Source: Bacteroidales bacterium (GTDB lineage: Bacteria; Bacteroidota; Bacteroidia; Bacteroidales; UBA3663). Taken from it: a stretch of 64,000 nt of DNA. Below the pieces are notes generated by a model. That model did not search any database. It was not told the origin of the DNA and was given only the letters and a program-made list of their open reading frames with translations. The stretch is from positions 1 through 64,000 of the forward strand of contig JAFZBE010000041.1 in NCBI GenBank assembly GCA_017561935.1, written 5' to 3'. The first letter of the stretch is position 1; each line of letters opens with the position of its first letter. Shown here one piece after another: positions 1-9,210 of the stretch. The position numbers and the translations under genes are program-made.

Positions 1-441
1 CTGTGCGTCGTTGAAGTAGGCAGGAACGGTGATGACGGCTTCGGTCACGGTGGTACCGAGGTAGTCTTCAGCGGTCTTCTTCATCTTCTGGAGCACCATG
101 GCGCTGATCTCCTGGGGAGTGTACTGCTTGCCATCAATCTCGATACGTGGCTGTCCGCCTACGCCCACTACCTTGTAGGGGACGCGAGCAATCTCGCCAG
201 CGACCTGATTCATGTCGCAGCCCATGAAACGCTTGATGGAATACACAGTACGAGTAGGGTTCGTAACAGCCTGACGCTTGGCAGGTTCGCCTACCTTGCG
301 CTCGCCGCCATCGACGAAGCCTACGATAGATGGGGTCGTGTTACGACCCTCGGAATTTGCAATTACGGTGGGGGTGTTACCCTCCATGACGGCTACACAC
401 GAGTTGGTGGTGCCGAGGTCAATACCAATAATCTTTCCCAT
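1..441 (-). CDS. dnaK: Molecular chaperone DnaK (Hsp70), N-terminal part, cut by window edge
   Basis: The first 147 codons of the cytoplasmic Hsp70 chaperone, an ATP-driven protein-folding machine working with DnaJ and GrpE. The start is the ATG at 441, giving [18 protein letters not shown], the phosphate-1 loop of the actin-like ATPase domain. Further conserved stretches read [22 protein letters not shown] and PAYFNDAQ, where the window ends, so the rest of the ATPase domain and the substrate-binding domain lie outside. It is divergent from ispF across a 196-bp spacer. I found no clear TAnnTTTG promoter for this strand there, so a different promoter type is possible. Confidence 0.97.
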   Translation of the reverse strand, partial: MGKIIGIDLGTTNSCVAVMEGNTPTVIANSEGRNTTPSIVGFVDGGERKVGEPAKRQAVTNPTRTVYSIKRFMGCDMNQVAGEIARVPYKVVGVGGQPRIEIDGKQYTPQEISAMVLQKMKKTAEDYLGTTVTEAVITVPAYFNDAQ

Positions 442-581
442 AGTAGTATATATTTTTAATTGTTATTATTCGGTTTGTTGGACTCTACACATAAAGAGTC
501 GTTAACAAAAATGCAAAAGGCGTGCCAAAAATTTGGATGACAAAAAAACTGTGCCAATTTGACAATTTGACACACTTTTTC

Positions 582-612
582 TTGGCTATGTCAAAAAAAG
601 CGGTTATCTTTG
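582..612 (+). promoter_or_regulatory. Bacteroidetes-type promoter for ispF
   Basis: TTG at 582-584, a 20-bp spacer, then TATCTTTG at 605-612, which matches the Bacteroidetes -33/-7 pattern. Transcription would start near 616, about 22 nt before the ispF ATG. Confidence 0.7.
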
Positions 613-637
613 CGCCGTAATTCAAAACACAGAGGTA

Positions 638-1117
638 ATGACAAAGATTAGAGTTGGCTTCGGCTACGACGTGCATCGTCTGGTCGAGGGCCGCGAGTTG
701 TGGCTCGGAGGAATAAAGATAGAACATACGTTGGGACTGTTGGGCCATTCGGATGCCGACGTGCTGATCCATGCGCTCTGCGATGCTTTGCTGGGTGCTG
801 CCAATATGCGCGATATCGGCTATCATTTCCCCGATACTGCGGGAGAATACAAGGGTATCGATTCGAAGATATTGTTGAAGGACACGATGAAGCTCATTGC
901 CACGAAGGGTTATCGTCTGGGCAATGCGGACATCACGGTGGCTGCCGAGAAGCCGAAACTCAATCCGCACATCGAGGCGATGAAGCAGTGTCTGGCTGGT
1001 GTGATGGAATGTGATGTGGACGATATTTCGATCAAGGCTACCACGACCGAGAAACTGGGTTTCACGGGAAGGCAGGAGGGCATCGCGGCTTATGCGACGG
1101 TGCTTATTGAAAAATGA
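638..1117 (+). CDS. ispF: 2-C-methyl-D-erythritol 2,4-cyclodiphosphate synthase
   Basis: IspF closes the cyclic diphosphate ring of MEcPP in the MEP pathway of isoprenoid synthesis. The 159-residue length is normal for the family. Visible motifs are the N-terminal RVGFGYDVH with the metal-binding Asp and His, GHSDADVLIHALCDALLG with the second His, and the C-terminal KATTTEKLGFTGRQEGIAA that forms the cytidine pocket. The ATG at 638 lies about 22 nt after the predicted transcription start. Its stop overlaps the start of the downstream protease by four bases (ATGA at 1114-1117), so the two are translationally coupled although functionally unrelated. Confidence 0.97.
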   Translation: MTKIRVGFGYDVHRLVEGRELWLGGIKIEHTLGLLGHSDADVLIHALCDALLGAANMRDIGYHFPDTAGEYKGIDSKILLKDTMKLIATKGYRLGNADITVAAEKPKLNPHIEAMKQCLAGVMECDVDDISIKATTTEKLGFTGRQEGIAAYATVLIEK

Positions 1118-2595
1118 AAAAAAAGATACTATATTATATAATAGGTGTGATGCTGCTTGTGGCTGCTGAGGCGCAAGGGGCAGGACAATACCGGTACCGA
1201 CTGCATCTGGATGGCAAGCCGGGGAGCGAGCTTGTGGCATGGAGCGAACGGGCGCAGGAACGCCGCATGCGACTGGGCATTGAGGCTGATTCGCTCGATC
1301 TGGAGATCTCGCCGGTGTATATCCAGCAGATTGAGGAACTGGGATGGACGATCGTTGCACGGTCGCGCTGGCTCAATACGGTGGTCGTGATGGGCCCTGA
1401 AGGCCTTGCGATCGAAGATGCGCAGTTCGAAAAGCTGCCGTTCGTCCGCAGCGTTGATCTGGTCACCACACGGCAGCGTACGACAGCTCCACCACGACGG
1501 GCACAGGAAGAAAGCTCCTCGACATTGGACGAGGATTTTACCTCGCCGCTGAGGCAGGTGAATGCCTACGAACCGCTCTATGAAGCGGGCTATCGTGGCG
1601 CCGGTATGCTGGTGGCCATTGTCGATGCAGGCTTCTCGAAAGTGGATCAGTGGGACTGGCTGAACAAGAATGTTGTCGGTGCGCGTGATATGTATTCCCC
1701 GATTTCGGGCACTTCGAAGGTATATGATGCCGACATGCACGGGACGTGCTGCCTGAGCATCATGGCCACACCCGAAGAGAAGGGCATCTGCGGCACGGCA
1801 CAGGATGCCGAGTATTTCCTGATACGCACCGAGACCGACGATTCGGAAACCGAGCTGGAGGAGGATATGTGGGTGGCAGGCGTAGAACTGGCAGATAGCC
1901 TGGGTGCCGATGTGATCAGTTCGTCGTTGGGCTACTACGATTTCGACACAGAATACAACAACCACACGTACGATGAGTTCTGTCAGAACAGTACAATCAT
2001 CAGTCAGGGGGCCAAGATTGCGTGCGGAAAAGGGATGCTCGTCTGCAATGCTGCAGGAAATGAACGCCAGACCCGTTGGGGCCAACTGATCTTCCCCGCT
2101 GATGTGGAGGAGGTGCTGACGGTAGGTGGCGTGATGCAATCGGGCATCTTGGCTTCGTTCTCGAGCCCGGGATTCACTGTGCCATACGTCAAGCCCGACA
2201 TCGTGGGCCGTGGCACCCATTGTTATATTGTGACCTCGTGGGGCGGTGTGTCGTCGGATGGTCGTGGCACCAGTTATGCGACGCCGCTCATTGCAGGGCT
2301 GTGTACTTCGCTTTGGAGCGCGGTACCGGAACTGACTCCTGCACAGCTTCGTCAAGTGATTCGCGAATCGGCTTCGCAGTACAATGAGCCCGATTCACTC
2401 TATGGCTATGGCATTCCCGACTTTGGCATTGCTCTTGCCAAAGCCCGTGAACTCCATGAAATGGGCGTGGAGGAAGTAATACAGGATGCGCCTCGCAAGG
2501 CGAGGGGTATATATAACGTGATGGGCCAGCGCAATATTGGCCGGCCCAGACGTGGATTGTTTGTAGAAGGGGGAAGAGTTCGGTTTTGGCGATAG
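1114..2595 (+). CDS. Secreted S8 (subtilisin-like) serine peptidase with T9SS-type tail
   Basis: A 493-residue subtilase with a hydrophobic signal peptide (residues 1-22, ending AEAQG). The catalytic triad is visible in order: Asp in VAIVDAGFSKVD (about residue 172), His in DADMHGTC (about 210) and Ser in GRGTSYATPLIAG (about 388). About 150 residues precede the catalytic Asp and could act as a propeptide. The last 30 residues, with GIYNVMGQ and RGLFVEGG, resemble the short beta-strand tails recognised by the type IX secretion system, whose core genes lie at 51.6-58.1 kb. It overlaps ispF by four bases. The substrate is unknown. Confidence 0.9.
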   Translation: MKKKILYYIIGVMLLVAAEAQGAGQYRYRLHLDGKPGSELVAWSERAQERRMRLGIEADSLDLEISPVYIQQIEELGWTIVARSRWLNTVVVMGPEGLAIEDAQFEKLPFVRSVDLVTTRQRTTAPPRRAQEESSSTLDEDFTSPLRQVNAYEPLYEAGYRGAGMLVAIVDAGFSKVDQWDWLNKNVVGARDMYSPISGTSKVYDADMHGTCCLSIMATPEEKGICGTAQDAEYFLIRTETDDSETELEEDMWVAGVELADSLGADVISSSLGYYDFDTEYNNHTYDEFCQNSTIISQGAKIACGKGMLVCNAAGNERQTRWGQLIFPADVEEVLTVGGVMQSGILASFSSPGFTVPYVKPDIVGRGTHCYIVTSWGGVSSDGRGTSYATPLIAGLCTSLWSAVPELTPAQLRQVIRESASQYNEPDSLYGYGIPDFGIALAKARELHEMGVEEVIQDAPRKARGIYNVMGQRNIGRPRRGLFVEGGRVRFWR

Positions 2596-2598
2596 TGG

Positions 2599-2634
2599 CT
2601 ATAGAAGCTATAGATACTATAGAAGCTATAGATG
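2599..2634. repeat. Tandem 18-bp repeat, two copies
   Basis: CTATAGAAGCTATAGATA (2599-2616) is followed at once by a copy differing only in the last base (2617-2634). Each unit contains the palindromic core CTATAG. It sits in the narrow gap between the convergent peptidase and flippase genes. Confidence 0.85.
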
Positions 2635-2643
2635 AGCCTATGG

Positions 2644-4161
2644 CTAACGTTTGAGGAGCTTCCAGATGGGGAAGTCCTTCCAGCAGAGGAAGGCGAGGAA
2701 GAAGATGACGTGGGCGGTCTTGATGATGATGGTCCAGATGCCTGCCTCAGGGATCTGCGTCATGCTTACGAAGAGAGCGCCTGCCAGAAGTGTATATTTT
2801 CCTATCTCCTTGAGATCATAGGGGATAGGATTTTTCTTTTGTCCCACGAAATAGGAGAGGAGCATGCAGGTGGCATAGCCGCAGAAGCCAGCCCAGGCAC
2901 AGGCGATGTAGCCGTAGCGGGGCACGAAGAGGACGTTGACCGTGAGCAGCACCAGACATCCGATGACCGAGAACAGGGCACCCCAAAGTGTCTGGTCGAT
3001 GAGTTTGTACCAGAATGAGAGGTTGAAGTAGATGCCCATCATGATTTCGGCAGCCATCACAATGGGAACTACGGTGAGGCCTTCCCAATAGTCCTGGTTG
3101 CGGATGAGCAGTACCTTGAAGATGTCGAGCCAGGCAATGACACAGAGGAAGCCAAGCAGCGTGAAGATGATGAAGTACTTCATGCCGAGGATGTTGGTCT
3201 TCACGACGTCGTCCTTATCCTTCGACTTGTTGAAGATGATGGGTTCGTAGGCATAACGGAAGGCCTGCGTGAACATCGCCATAATCATGGCAATCTTGGC
3301 GGCAGCACCATAGATGCCGAGCTGGCGTACGCCTTCGGCGCCGGGGACCAGAAAGGGGTAGATGATCTTGTCCATCGTCTGGTTGAGGATGCCAGCCACA
3401 CCGAGGATCAATACGGGATAACTATATTGGAACATGCGGCTGAAGAGCTGACGATCCCAGATGTACTTGAAGGGCATGGCCTGGCCATTGGAGGCATGGA
3501 ACTGACCGAAGGGCATCCATTCCTTGAAGAGCATCAGCAGGGTGATGACCGAAGTGACGAGGTTGATGGCAAAGACGTAACCTGCGAGGTATTCGGAGTT
3601 GTAGAACCACGAAATGAGCTCGGGATGCGACTGGTTGATCTTCGGGCAAGCGAGGAAGACGAAGAGGTTGAGGCCGATGTTGACGAGGATGTTGATCATC
3701 TTGAGGGCACAGAACTTCTTGGCCTTCTGCTGATAGCGCAGGTAGCTGAAGGGAATGCAGGCAAAGGCATCGATGGCCACGATGATGGCCATGATGGCGA
3801 TGTATTCGGGATGGGCACCGTAGCCCAACGATTGTGAGAGCGGGGTGAGGAAGGCCAGCACAAGCGCCAGGAAGAGGAGAGAAAGGCCGCCTACAGTAAG
3901 CAGAGCAGTGGAATAGACATCGCGCGGATTCTCTTCGGACTTGTTGGCAAAGCGGAAGAAGGTGGTCTCCATACCGAAGGTCAGCAGGACGAGAATGAGC
4001 GCCGTGTAGGCGTACATGTTGGTCACAATGCCATATTCGCCCGACACTGCGGGCATTACCTTGGTATAAACCGGGACGAGCAGGTAGTTGAGGAAGCGCC
4101 CTACGATGGATGTGAGGCCGTAGAGCGCAGTATCTTTGAGGAGGGATTTCAGGAAGGACAT
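2644..4161 (-). CDS. Polysaccharide flippase (Wzx/MATE-like, MOP superfamily)
   Basis: A 505-residue integral membrane protein with about 12-14 hydrophobic segments across its length and the N-terminal pattern of polysaccharide exporters (LKDTALYGLTSIVGRFLNYL). Such proteins flip lipid-linked oligosaccharides across the inner membrane. It starts 11 bp after ruvB on the same strand, so the two are probably cotranscribed. No glycosyltransferases are adjacent, so its glycan cannot be inferred, and a link to the Wzc-like kinase at 5.5 kb on the other strand is only a possibility. Confidence 0.88.
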   Translation of the reverse strand: MSFLKSLLKDTALYGLTSIVGRFLNYLLVPVYTKVMPAVSGEYGIVTNMYAYTALILVLLTFGMETTFFRFANKSEENPRDVYSTALLTVGGLSLLFLALVLAFLTPLSQSLGYGAHPEYIAIMAIIVAIDAFACIPFSYLRYQQKAKKFCALKMINILVNIGLNLFVFLACPKINQSHPELISWFYNSEYLAGYVFAINLVTSVITLLMLFKEWMPFGQFHASNGQAMPFKYIWDRQLFSRMFQYSYPVLILGVAGILNQTMDKIIYPFLVPGAEGVRQLGIYGAAAKIAMIMAMFTQAFRYAYEPIIFNKSKDKDDVVKTNILGMKYFIIFTLLGFLCVIAWLDIFKVLLIRNQDYWEGLTVVPIVMAAEIMMGIYFNLSFWYKLIDQTLWGALFSVIGCLVLLTVNVLFVPRYGYIACAWAGFCGYATCMLLSYFVGQKKNPIPYDLKEIGKYTLLAGALFVSMTQIPEAGIWTIIIKTAHVIFFLAFLCWKDFPIWKLLKR

Positions 4162-4172
4162 GGGGGGGAGGG

Positions 4173-5210
4173 TTAAAATAGGGTTCCTTGCAAGCTGTCG
4201 CTGCCGCGAGTTTTGCCGAGGTGCTTGTAGGCAAGGGGGGTGGCTTCGCGGCCACGGGGGGTGCGCTTGATGAAGCCTTCCTTGATGAGGTAAGGCTCAT
4301 AGACGTCCTCGATGGTGCCCGCATCTTCGCCTAAGGCGGTGGCGATATTGGTGATGCCCACGGGTCCACCATTAAACTTCTCGATGATGGTGGTGAGCAG
4401 TTTGTTGTCGATCTGGTCGAGGCCGTACTTATCGACGCCAAGTGCCTCAAGGGCATATTTTGCAATCTTGATGTCGATGATGTTCTGGCCCATCACCATG
4501 GCAAAGTCACGCACACGGCGCAACAGGGAGTTGGCGACACGCGGTGTGCCACGGCTGCGGAAGGCGATCTCGATGGCGGCCTCTTCCTTGCAGGCCATGC
4601 CCAGGATGCGTGCTGACCGGGCTACGATGCCGGCAAGGACTTCGGTGTCGTAGTATTCGAGGTGCATGTTGATGCCAAAACGGGCACGGAGGGGTGCAGT
4701 GAGCAAGCCGGAGCGTGTAGTGGCACCAATCAAGGTGAACGGGTTGAGGTCGATCTGGATGCTGCGGGCAGCAGGTCCCTTGTCGATCATGATGTCGATG
4801 CGATAGTCCTCCATGGCCGAATAGAGATACTCCTCGACGATGGGCGAGAGGCGATGAATCTCGTCGATGAAGAGCACGTCGTTCTTGTCGAGCGATGTGA
4901 GCAGGCCGGCCAGATCGCCGGGTTTGTCCAACACGGGGCCCGACGTGACCTTGAAGCCCACGCCCAGCTCGTTGGCGATGATGTTCGAAAGGGTGGTCTT
5001 GCCGAGGCCGGGAGGGCCATGGAAGAGCGTGTGATCGAGGGATTCGCCACGCATCTTGGCGGCTTTTACGAAGATGCGCAGATTCTCCTTGACCTTATCT
5101 TGTCCCTGGAAGTCGTCGAAGGTGAGGGGACGGAGGGCTTTCTCGAACTCCTTCTCACGGGCTGACTTTGAGGGTTCGGAGGCTTCTCTTATGTCGAAAT
5201 CGTCTGTCAT
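4173..5210 (-). CDS. ruvB: Holliday junction branch-migration ATPase RuvB
   Basis: RuvB is the AAA+ motor that, with RuvA, drives branch migration of Holliday junctions in recombination repair. The 345-residue length is typical. Visible features are [19 protein letters not shown] at the N-terminus, Walker [10 protein letters not shown], Walker [11 protein letters not shown], sensor-1 [18 protein letters not shown], and the winged-helix C-terminus ending [16 protein letters not shown]. The start is the ATG at 5210. It is followed after 11 bp by the flippase gene, and ruvA is not in the window. Confidence 0.98.
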   Translation of the reverse strand: MTDDFDIREASEPSKSAREKEFEKALRPLTFDDFQGQDKVKENLRIFVKAAKMRGESLDHTLFHGPPGLGKTTLSNIIANELGVGFKVTSGPVLDKPGDLAGLLTSLDKNDVLFIDEIHRLSPIVEEYLYSAMEDYRIDIMIDKGPAARSIQIDLNPFTLIGATTRSGLLTAPLRARFGINMHLEYYDTEVLAGIVARSARILGMACKEEAAIEIAFRSRGTPRVANSLLRRVRDFAMVMGQNIIDIKIAKYALEALGVDKYGLDQIDNKLLTTIIEKFNGGPVGITNIATALGEDAGTIEDVYEPYLIKEGFIKRTPRGREATPLAYKHLGKTRGSDSLQGTLF

Positions 5211-5307
5211 ATTCTAATGTGTAGGTGCCAAAGGGAAAATTTAGGTTGCAAAAATAGGAATTATTGTCGGTATATGCAAATATTGGGCAGAAATATTACG
5301 AAATATT

Positions 5308-5337
5308 TTTGTTTTTTCGATTTATTTTGTAACTTTG
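5308..5337 (+). promoter_or_regulatory. Promoter for tRNA-Arg and probably the kinase unit
   Basis: TTTG at 5308-5311, an 18-bp spacer and TAACTTTG at 5330-5337. The predicted start is about 50 nt before the mature tRNA. The short distance from tRNA to kinase gene (27 bp, no hairpin terminator) suggests that transcription may continue into the kinase gene. Confidence 0.6.
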
Positions 5338-5390
5338 CCGCGCAAAATTGGGTAATATATGCACGAAACGCATAGTAAACCCATGGTATT

Positions 5391-5462
5391 GCCTGGATAG
5401 TTCAACGGATAGAACGGAGGTTTCCTAAACCTTTGATCTGGGTTCGATTCCCAGTCTGGGTA
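5391..5462 (+). tRNA. tRNA-Arg (anticodon CCU)
   Basis: A 72-nt cloverleaf can be drawn: acceptor GCCTGGA with TCTGGGT (three G-U pairs), D stem GTTC/GAAC, anticodon stem GAGGT/ACCTT around loop TTCCTAA (anticodon CCT), a four-base variable loop, and T arm CTGGG-TTCGATT-CCCAG, then discriminator A. CCA is not encoded. It reads AGG codons. Confidence 0.93.
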
Positions 5463-5489
5463 CTTTTTTATCGATCAATAGCACGTTAC

Positions 5490-8018
5490 ATGAGTGAGTA
5501 CATCATCAATGAGCAGGAGGAGGACGAGCTGCAATCGGGCAGTGGTCTGAGTCTGCGTGCCATCCTTGAATTGACTTGGGCACTTCGCTATTGGATCATC
5601 CTCTCCATCTTCATTTGTCTATGCTGTGCGGCTGTGTATCTTTATGTCAAGCCGAAGACTTATCACAGCGCTGCCCTTGTCATGGTTACCACTGACAAGA
5701 ATGCCGGCATGAGCTCCAGTGCACAGATGTCGTTCATTGCCGACATGACGGGCATGCAGTCGTACAACAGTCTGACCAACGAGAAGATCATCATCAAATC
5801 GACACCGGTGTTGCAGGCTGTGGTCGATGAGCTGGGCCTGAATGTGCGGTACTTCGTTCGCAACCACTGGGTGAATCGCGAGACCTTGCCCCAGGAGGTG
5901 CGCATGACGTATATTCCCAACGACAGCATCAACCTGAATAATCTCCCGACGTTCCGAATCGACTACGATGTGGTGGATACCACTTCGCTCAGAGTCTCCG
6001 TACGCCGTCTGTTCGGAAGTGATGGCGAGAGCCTCTATGCCGACCAGGTGGTGCGTTTCGGCGAAGAGCTGCCCCTCCGGAATTGGGGAACCGTGAAATT
6101 CGGCTTCTGGGATGAGGCCAGGTCGCGTTTTAAGGGCAATTCCTACGACTATTTCATGTCGGGTTCGCACTACATCATGCTTTATTCGCCACAGGCCCGT
6201 GCTCGCGAGCTTGCCCGTCAGATTGGCGTGGAGGTGATGGAGGACCAAAGTTCGCGCATGAGTACTAGTTCGATCCTGCAGCTCGTGATGCGGGATATTC
6301 ACCCTGAGCGTGCTGAGAAGGTTCTGGCCAAGGCCATCGAGAAATACAACGAGCTGACCAAGACCTACTACATGACGTCGAACGCCAAGACGATGGAGTT
6401 TATCGACGGTCGTCTGGAGGACCTCAGTGGCCAGTTGTCGGCAGTGGAGGGCAACATCCAGCAGTTCAGTTCGAAGAACCGTATGGTGGATCTGGATTCA
6501 CAGGCCAAGTTGTCGCTCAATACCGATGCGACTGCCCAGCAGCAGTTGCAGGAGGTGGATGTGCAGCTGACCCTCCTCGAGATGATTGCCAACGAGCTCA
6601 AGTCGAATCAGCCTTATACGGTGCTGCCCAGCAACGTGGGACTGAGCGACCCCTCGATTGTCGGCTTCATCACCAACTACAATACGGCATGTATCGAACG
6701 AGCACGACTGCTGGCAGGTTCGTCGGAGAACAGCCCAGTGGTGCAGCGATTGAGCAAGCAGATCACCGACTTGAGAGCGGTGATTGAGAAGTCGATAGCT
6801 AACCAGAAGACCAGCCTGACGCTGCAGCGTTCGGAATTGGCACGTCAGCAAGGGCGTTCGAAGGGATACCTGTCGAGTGTGCCCGGTCAGAAGATCAACC
6901 TGGCACAGATCGAACGCGAACGCTCGGTGATCGAGCCGCTCTATGTGCTGTTGCAGAAGAAACGTGAAGAGACGATGCTCACCATCGTGGCTGAGCCGGA
7001 TATCGCCCGTGTAGTGGAATATCCTGAGAACAATACCGTGCTGGTGGGTCCCAATAAACGTCAGGTGATCCTTGTGGCCTTCGTCATCGGTTTCCTTCTG
7101 CCTCTGCTTATCGTCTATCTCCTGATGCTGATGAAGACCAAGGTGCAGAATCCTGATGACATCGTGTCGCGTACACGTGTGCCGTTGCTGGGCGTCGTGC
7201 CGCGTCGAGAAGGTCGCGTCTTCAAGGCATCGGATATGGCCGAGGAAGGCTCATCGGGTTCGTCGTCGGTATTGTCGGAAGCCATGCGAACGATTCGCAC
7301 CAATATCGGCTTTATGACGGGTAAGGTGCTGCAGTTCACCTCCAGCATTCCCGGTGAAGGCAAGTCGTTCGTTTCGGCCAATGTGGCTATCAGTCTCTGC
7401 TCGATAGGCAAGAAGGTGATACTGGTGGAGACCGACCTTCGCAAGGGACGTCAGCGCCGACTGTTCGACCTGCCGCGTAACCAAACGGTCGGATTGTCGA
7501 ATTACCTGAGCGGCGAACTGGACGACTGGCATCAGACGATTGTGCCGATCAAGGAATTCCCTGGGCTGGATCTGTTGCTCAAGGGTGGCGTACCACCCAA
7601 TCCCAATGAATTGCTGTCGAGCGAGCGTTTCGGTGTCCTTATCACCAATCTGCGCGAGGTTTACGATTATATCATCCTCGATTCACCTCCGTATCTGGTG
7701 ATTGCCGATCCGATGACGCTCAACAAGCACGTCGATCGCAACATCTACGTGGTGCGTTCGGGCAAATCGGACCTGCGCTTCATCAATGAGATTGAGGCAG
7801 CCGTGAAGGCCGAGAAGCTGAAAAATGTTTCGATCATCCTGAACGATGTCCAGATGTCGAGTCGCAAGGCGAAGTATGGTTATAGCTATGGCTACAGCTA
7901 TGGATATGGCTACGGTTATGGCTATCGGTATGGTTATGGATACGGCTATAACGAAGAAGAGCAGAAAAAGACTGGCCTGTTCGGTCGTCTGCGTGACTTG
8001 ATAAGCAAGAAAAAGTAA
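5490..8018 (+). CDS. Wzc-like polysaccharide co-polymerase and tyrosine autokinase
   Basis: An 842-residue PCP-2a/BY-kinase fusion. In this family an inner-membrane chain-length regulator carries a cytoplasmic kinase that autophosphorylates a C-terminal tyrosine cluster. Transmembrane segments lie near residues 35-57 and 540-560, with a long coiled-coil periplasmic region between. The kinase shows Walker A SSIPGEGKSF, Walker A' VILVETDLRKG and Walker B YIILDSPP. The tail near residues 795-820 alternates tyrosine with Gly, Ser or Arg, giving 13 tyrosines. The start chosen is ATG 5490, because the upstream in-frame ATG (5433) lies inside the tRNA. No Wza exporter or polymerase is adjacent. Nine bases separate it from the decarboxylase gene. 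Confidence 0.92.
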   Translation: MSEYIINEQEEDELQSGSGLSLRAILELTWALRYWIILSIFICLCCAAVYLYVKPKTYHSAALVMVTTDKNAGMSSSAQMSFIADMTGMQSYNSLTNEKIIIKSTPVLQAVVDELGLNVRYFVRNHWVNRETLPQEVRMTYIPNDSINLNNLPTFRIDYDVVDTTSLRVSVRRLFGSDGESLYADQVVRFGEELPLRNWGTVKFGFWDEARSRFKGNSYDYFMSGSHYIMLYSPQARARELARQIGVEVMEDQSSRMSTSSILQLVMRDIHPERAEKVLAKAIEKYNELTKTYYMTSNAKTMEFIDGRLEDLSGQLSAVEGNIQQFSSKNRMVDLDSQAKLSLNTDATAQQQLQEVDVQLTLLEMIANELKSNQPYTVLPSNVGLSDPSIVGFITNYNTACIERARLLAGSSENSPVVQRLSKQITDLRAVIEKSIANQKTSLTLQRSELARQQGRSKGYLSSVPGQKINLAQIERERSVIEPLYVLLQKKREETMLTIVAEPDIARVVEYPENNTVLVGPNKRQVILVAFVIGFLLPLLIVYLLMLMKTKVQNPDDIVSRTRVPLLGVVPRREGRVFKASDMAEEGSSGSSSVLSEAMRTIRTNIGFMTGKVLQFTSSIPGEGKSFVSANVAISLCSIGKKVILVETDLRKGRQRRLFDLPRNQTVGLSNYLSGELDDWHQTIVPIKEFPGLDLLLKGGVPPNPNELLSSERFGVLITNLREVYDYIILDSPPYLVIADPMTLNKHVDRNIYVVRSGKSDLRFINEIEAAVKAEKLKNVSIILNDVQMSSRKAKYGYSYGYSYGYGYGYGYRYGYGYGYNEEEQKKTGLFGRLRDLISKKK

Positions 8019-8027
8019 ACGTGTCGA

Positions 8028-9185
8028 ATGAATAAGTTGGACTTCTTTATAGAGAATCTGCAGGTCCTTTGGGAATATACAGGTTTTGGCAATGTGGAGG
8101 TCGGCAATGTGGTGATGACCATTGTCGGCTGCCTTTTCATCTATCTTGCCATTGCCCGACACTTCGAGCCCATGCTCCTTGTCCCCATTGGCTTCGGCAT
8201 TCTGGTAGGTAACATTCCTTTCCCTCTTGATGCTGGTTTGCGTATCGGCATTTACGAGGAGGGGTCGGTGCTCAATATACTCTATAGTGGCGTGAAGCAG
8301 GGTTGGTATCCTCCGCTCATCTTTTTGGGCATTGGAGCGATGACCGACTTCTCGGCACTGATTGCTAATCCGAAGATGGTTTTGGTGGGAGCTGCGGCTC
8401 AGTTTGGCATCTTCGGTGCCTACATGCTCTCGCTGGCTCTCGGCTTCTCGCCTCAAGAGGCTGGTGCCATTGGTATCATCGGTGGAGCTGACGGACCAAC
8501 GGCCATCTTCCTTTCGAGCAAACTGGCTCCCGACCTGATGGGCGCCATTGCTGTGGCTGCCTATTCCTACATGGCGCTGATACCTGTATTCCAGCCGCCA
8601 GTTATGAAACTGCTCACCACCGACAAGGAACGTCGTATCCGCATGAAGGCTCCTGGCTCGGTGAGCCAGCGTCAGAAGATTATCTTCCCGATACTGGGTC
8701 TGCTCCTCACTACGTGGATCATCCCTTCAGGCCTCCCATTGCTCGGTATGCTCTTCTTCGGCAATCTGCTGAAGGAGTCAGGCGTCACCCGTCGTCTGGC
8801 TGACACTGCCAAGGGGCCGCTCATTGATATTGTCACCATCCTGCTTGGCTTCACCGTGGGTTGTTCGACCCAGGCATCAACCTTCCTCAAAGCCGAGTCG
8901 CTTGAAATCTTTGGTCTCGGTGCGCTCTCCTTCCTCGTAGCCACGGCTTCAGGTGTGCTCTTCGTCAAGTTCTTCAACCTGTTCCTGCCAGAAGGTAAGA
9001 AGATCAACCCGCTCATCGGCAATGCTGGTGTATCGGCTGTGCCAGATTCGGCACGTATCAGCCAGGAGGTGGGACTCAAGTACGATCCTACCAACTATCT
9101 GCTTATGCACGCCATGGGTCCCAATGTGGCCGGTGTCATCGGTTCGGCAGTGGCAGCAGGTGTGCTTCTCGCCTTCCTCGGCTAA
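8028..9185 (+). CDS. Sodium-translocating decarboxylase beta subunit (OadB/MmdB/GcdB family)
   Basis: A 385-residue membrane protein of the family that couples decarboxylation of a biotin-bound carboxyl group to sodium export. Conserved stretches are PLLIFLGIGAMTDFSALIANP-like at about residue 90, GIIGGADGPTAIFL with the catalytic Asp, GMLFFGNLLKESGVTRRL, and the C-terminal NAGVSAVPDSARISQ followed by NYLLMHAMGPNVAGVIGSA. Which substrate (methylmalonyl-CoA, oxaloacetate or glutaconyl-CoA) cannot be told from beta alone. The alpha, gamma and biotin-carrier subunits are not in the window, which is unusual because they are often adjacent. Confidence 0.95.
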   Translation: MNKLDFFIENLQVLWEYTGFGNVEVGNVVMTIVGCLFIYLAIARHFEPMLLVPIGFGILVGNIPFPLDAGLRIGIYEEGSVLNILYSGVKQGWYPPLIFLGIGAMTDFSALIANPKMVLVGAAAQFGIFGAYMLSLALGFSPQEAGAIGIIGGADGPTAIFLSSKLAPDLMGAIAVAAYSYMALIPVFQPPVMKLLTTDKERRIRMKAPGSVSQRQKIIFPILGLLLTTWIIPSGLPLLGMLFFGNLLKESGVTRRLADTAKGPLIDIVTILLGFTVGCSTQASTFLKAESLEIFGLGALSFLVATASGVLFVKFFNLFLPEGKKINPLIGNAGVSAVPDSARISQEVGLKYDPTNYLLMHAMGPNVAGVIGSAVAAGVLLAFLG

Positions 9186-9210
9186 CGTCTTCGTTATTCT
9201 GTAGTTTTCC

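Noticed and set aside
485..2355. Long minus-strand open frames opposite ispF and the subtilisin (for example 1129-2355)
   Set aside because: They lack recognisable domains, while the plus-strand genes carry complete catalytic motifs.
5433..5489. An earlier start for the Wzc-like kinase at 5433
   Set aside because: It lies within tRNA-Arg and would add tRNA sequence to the protein. ATG 5490 is used instead.
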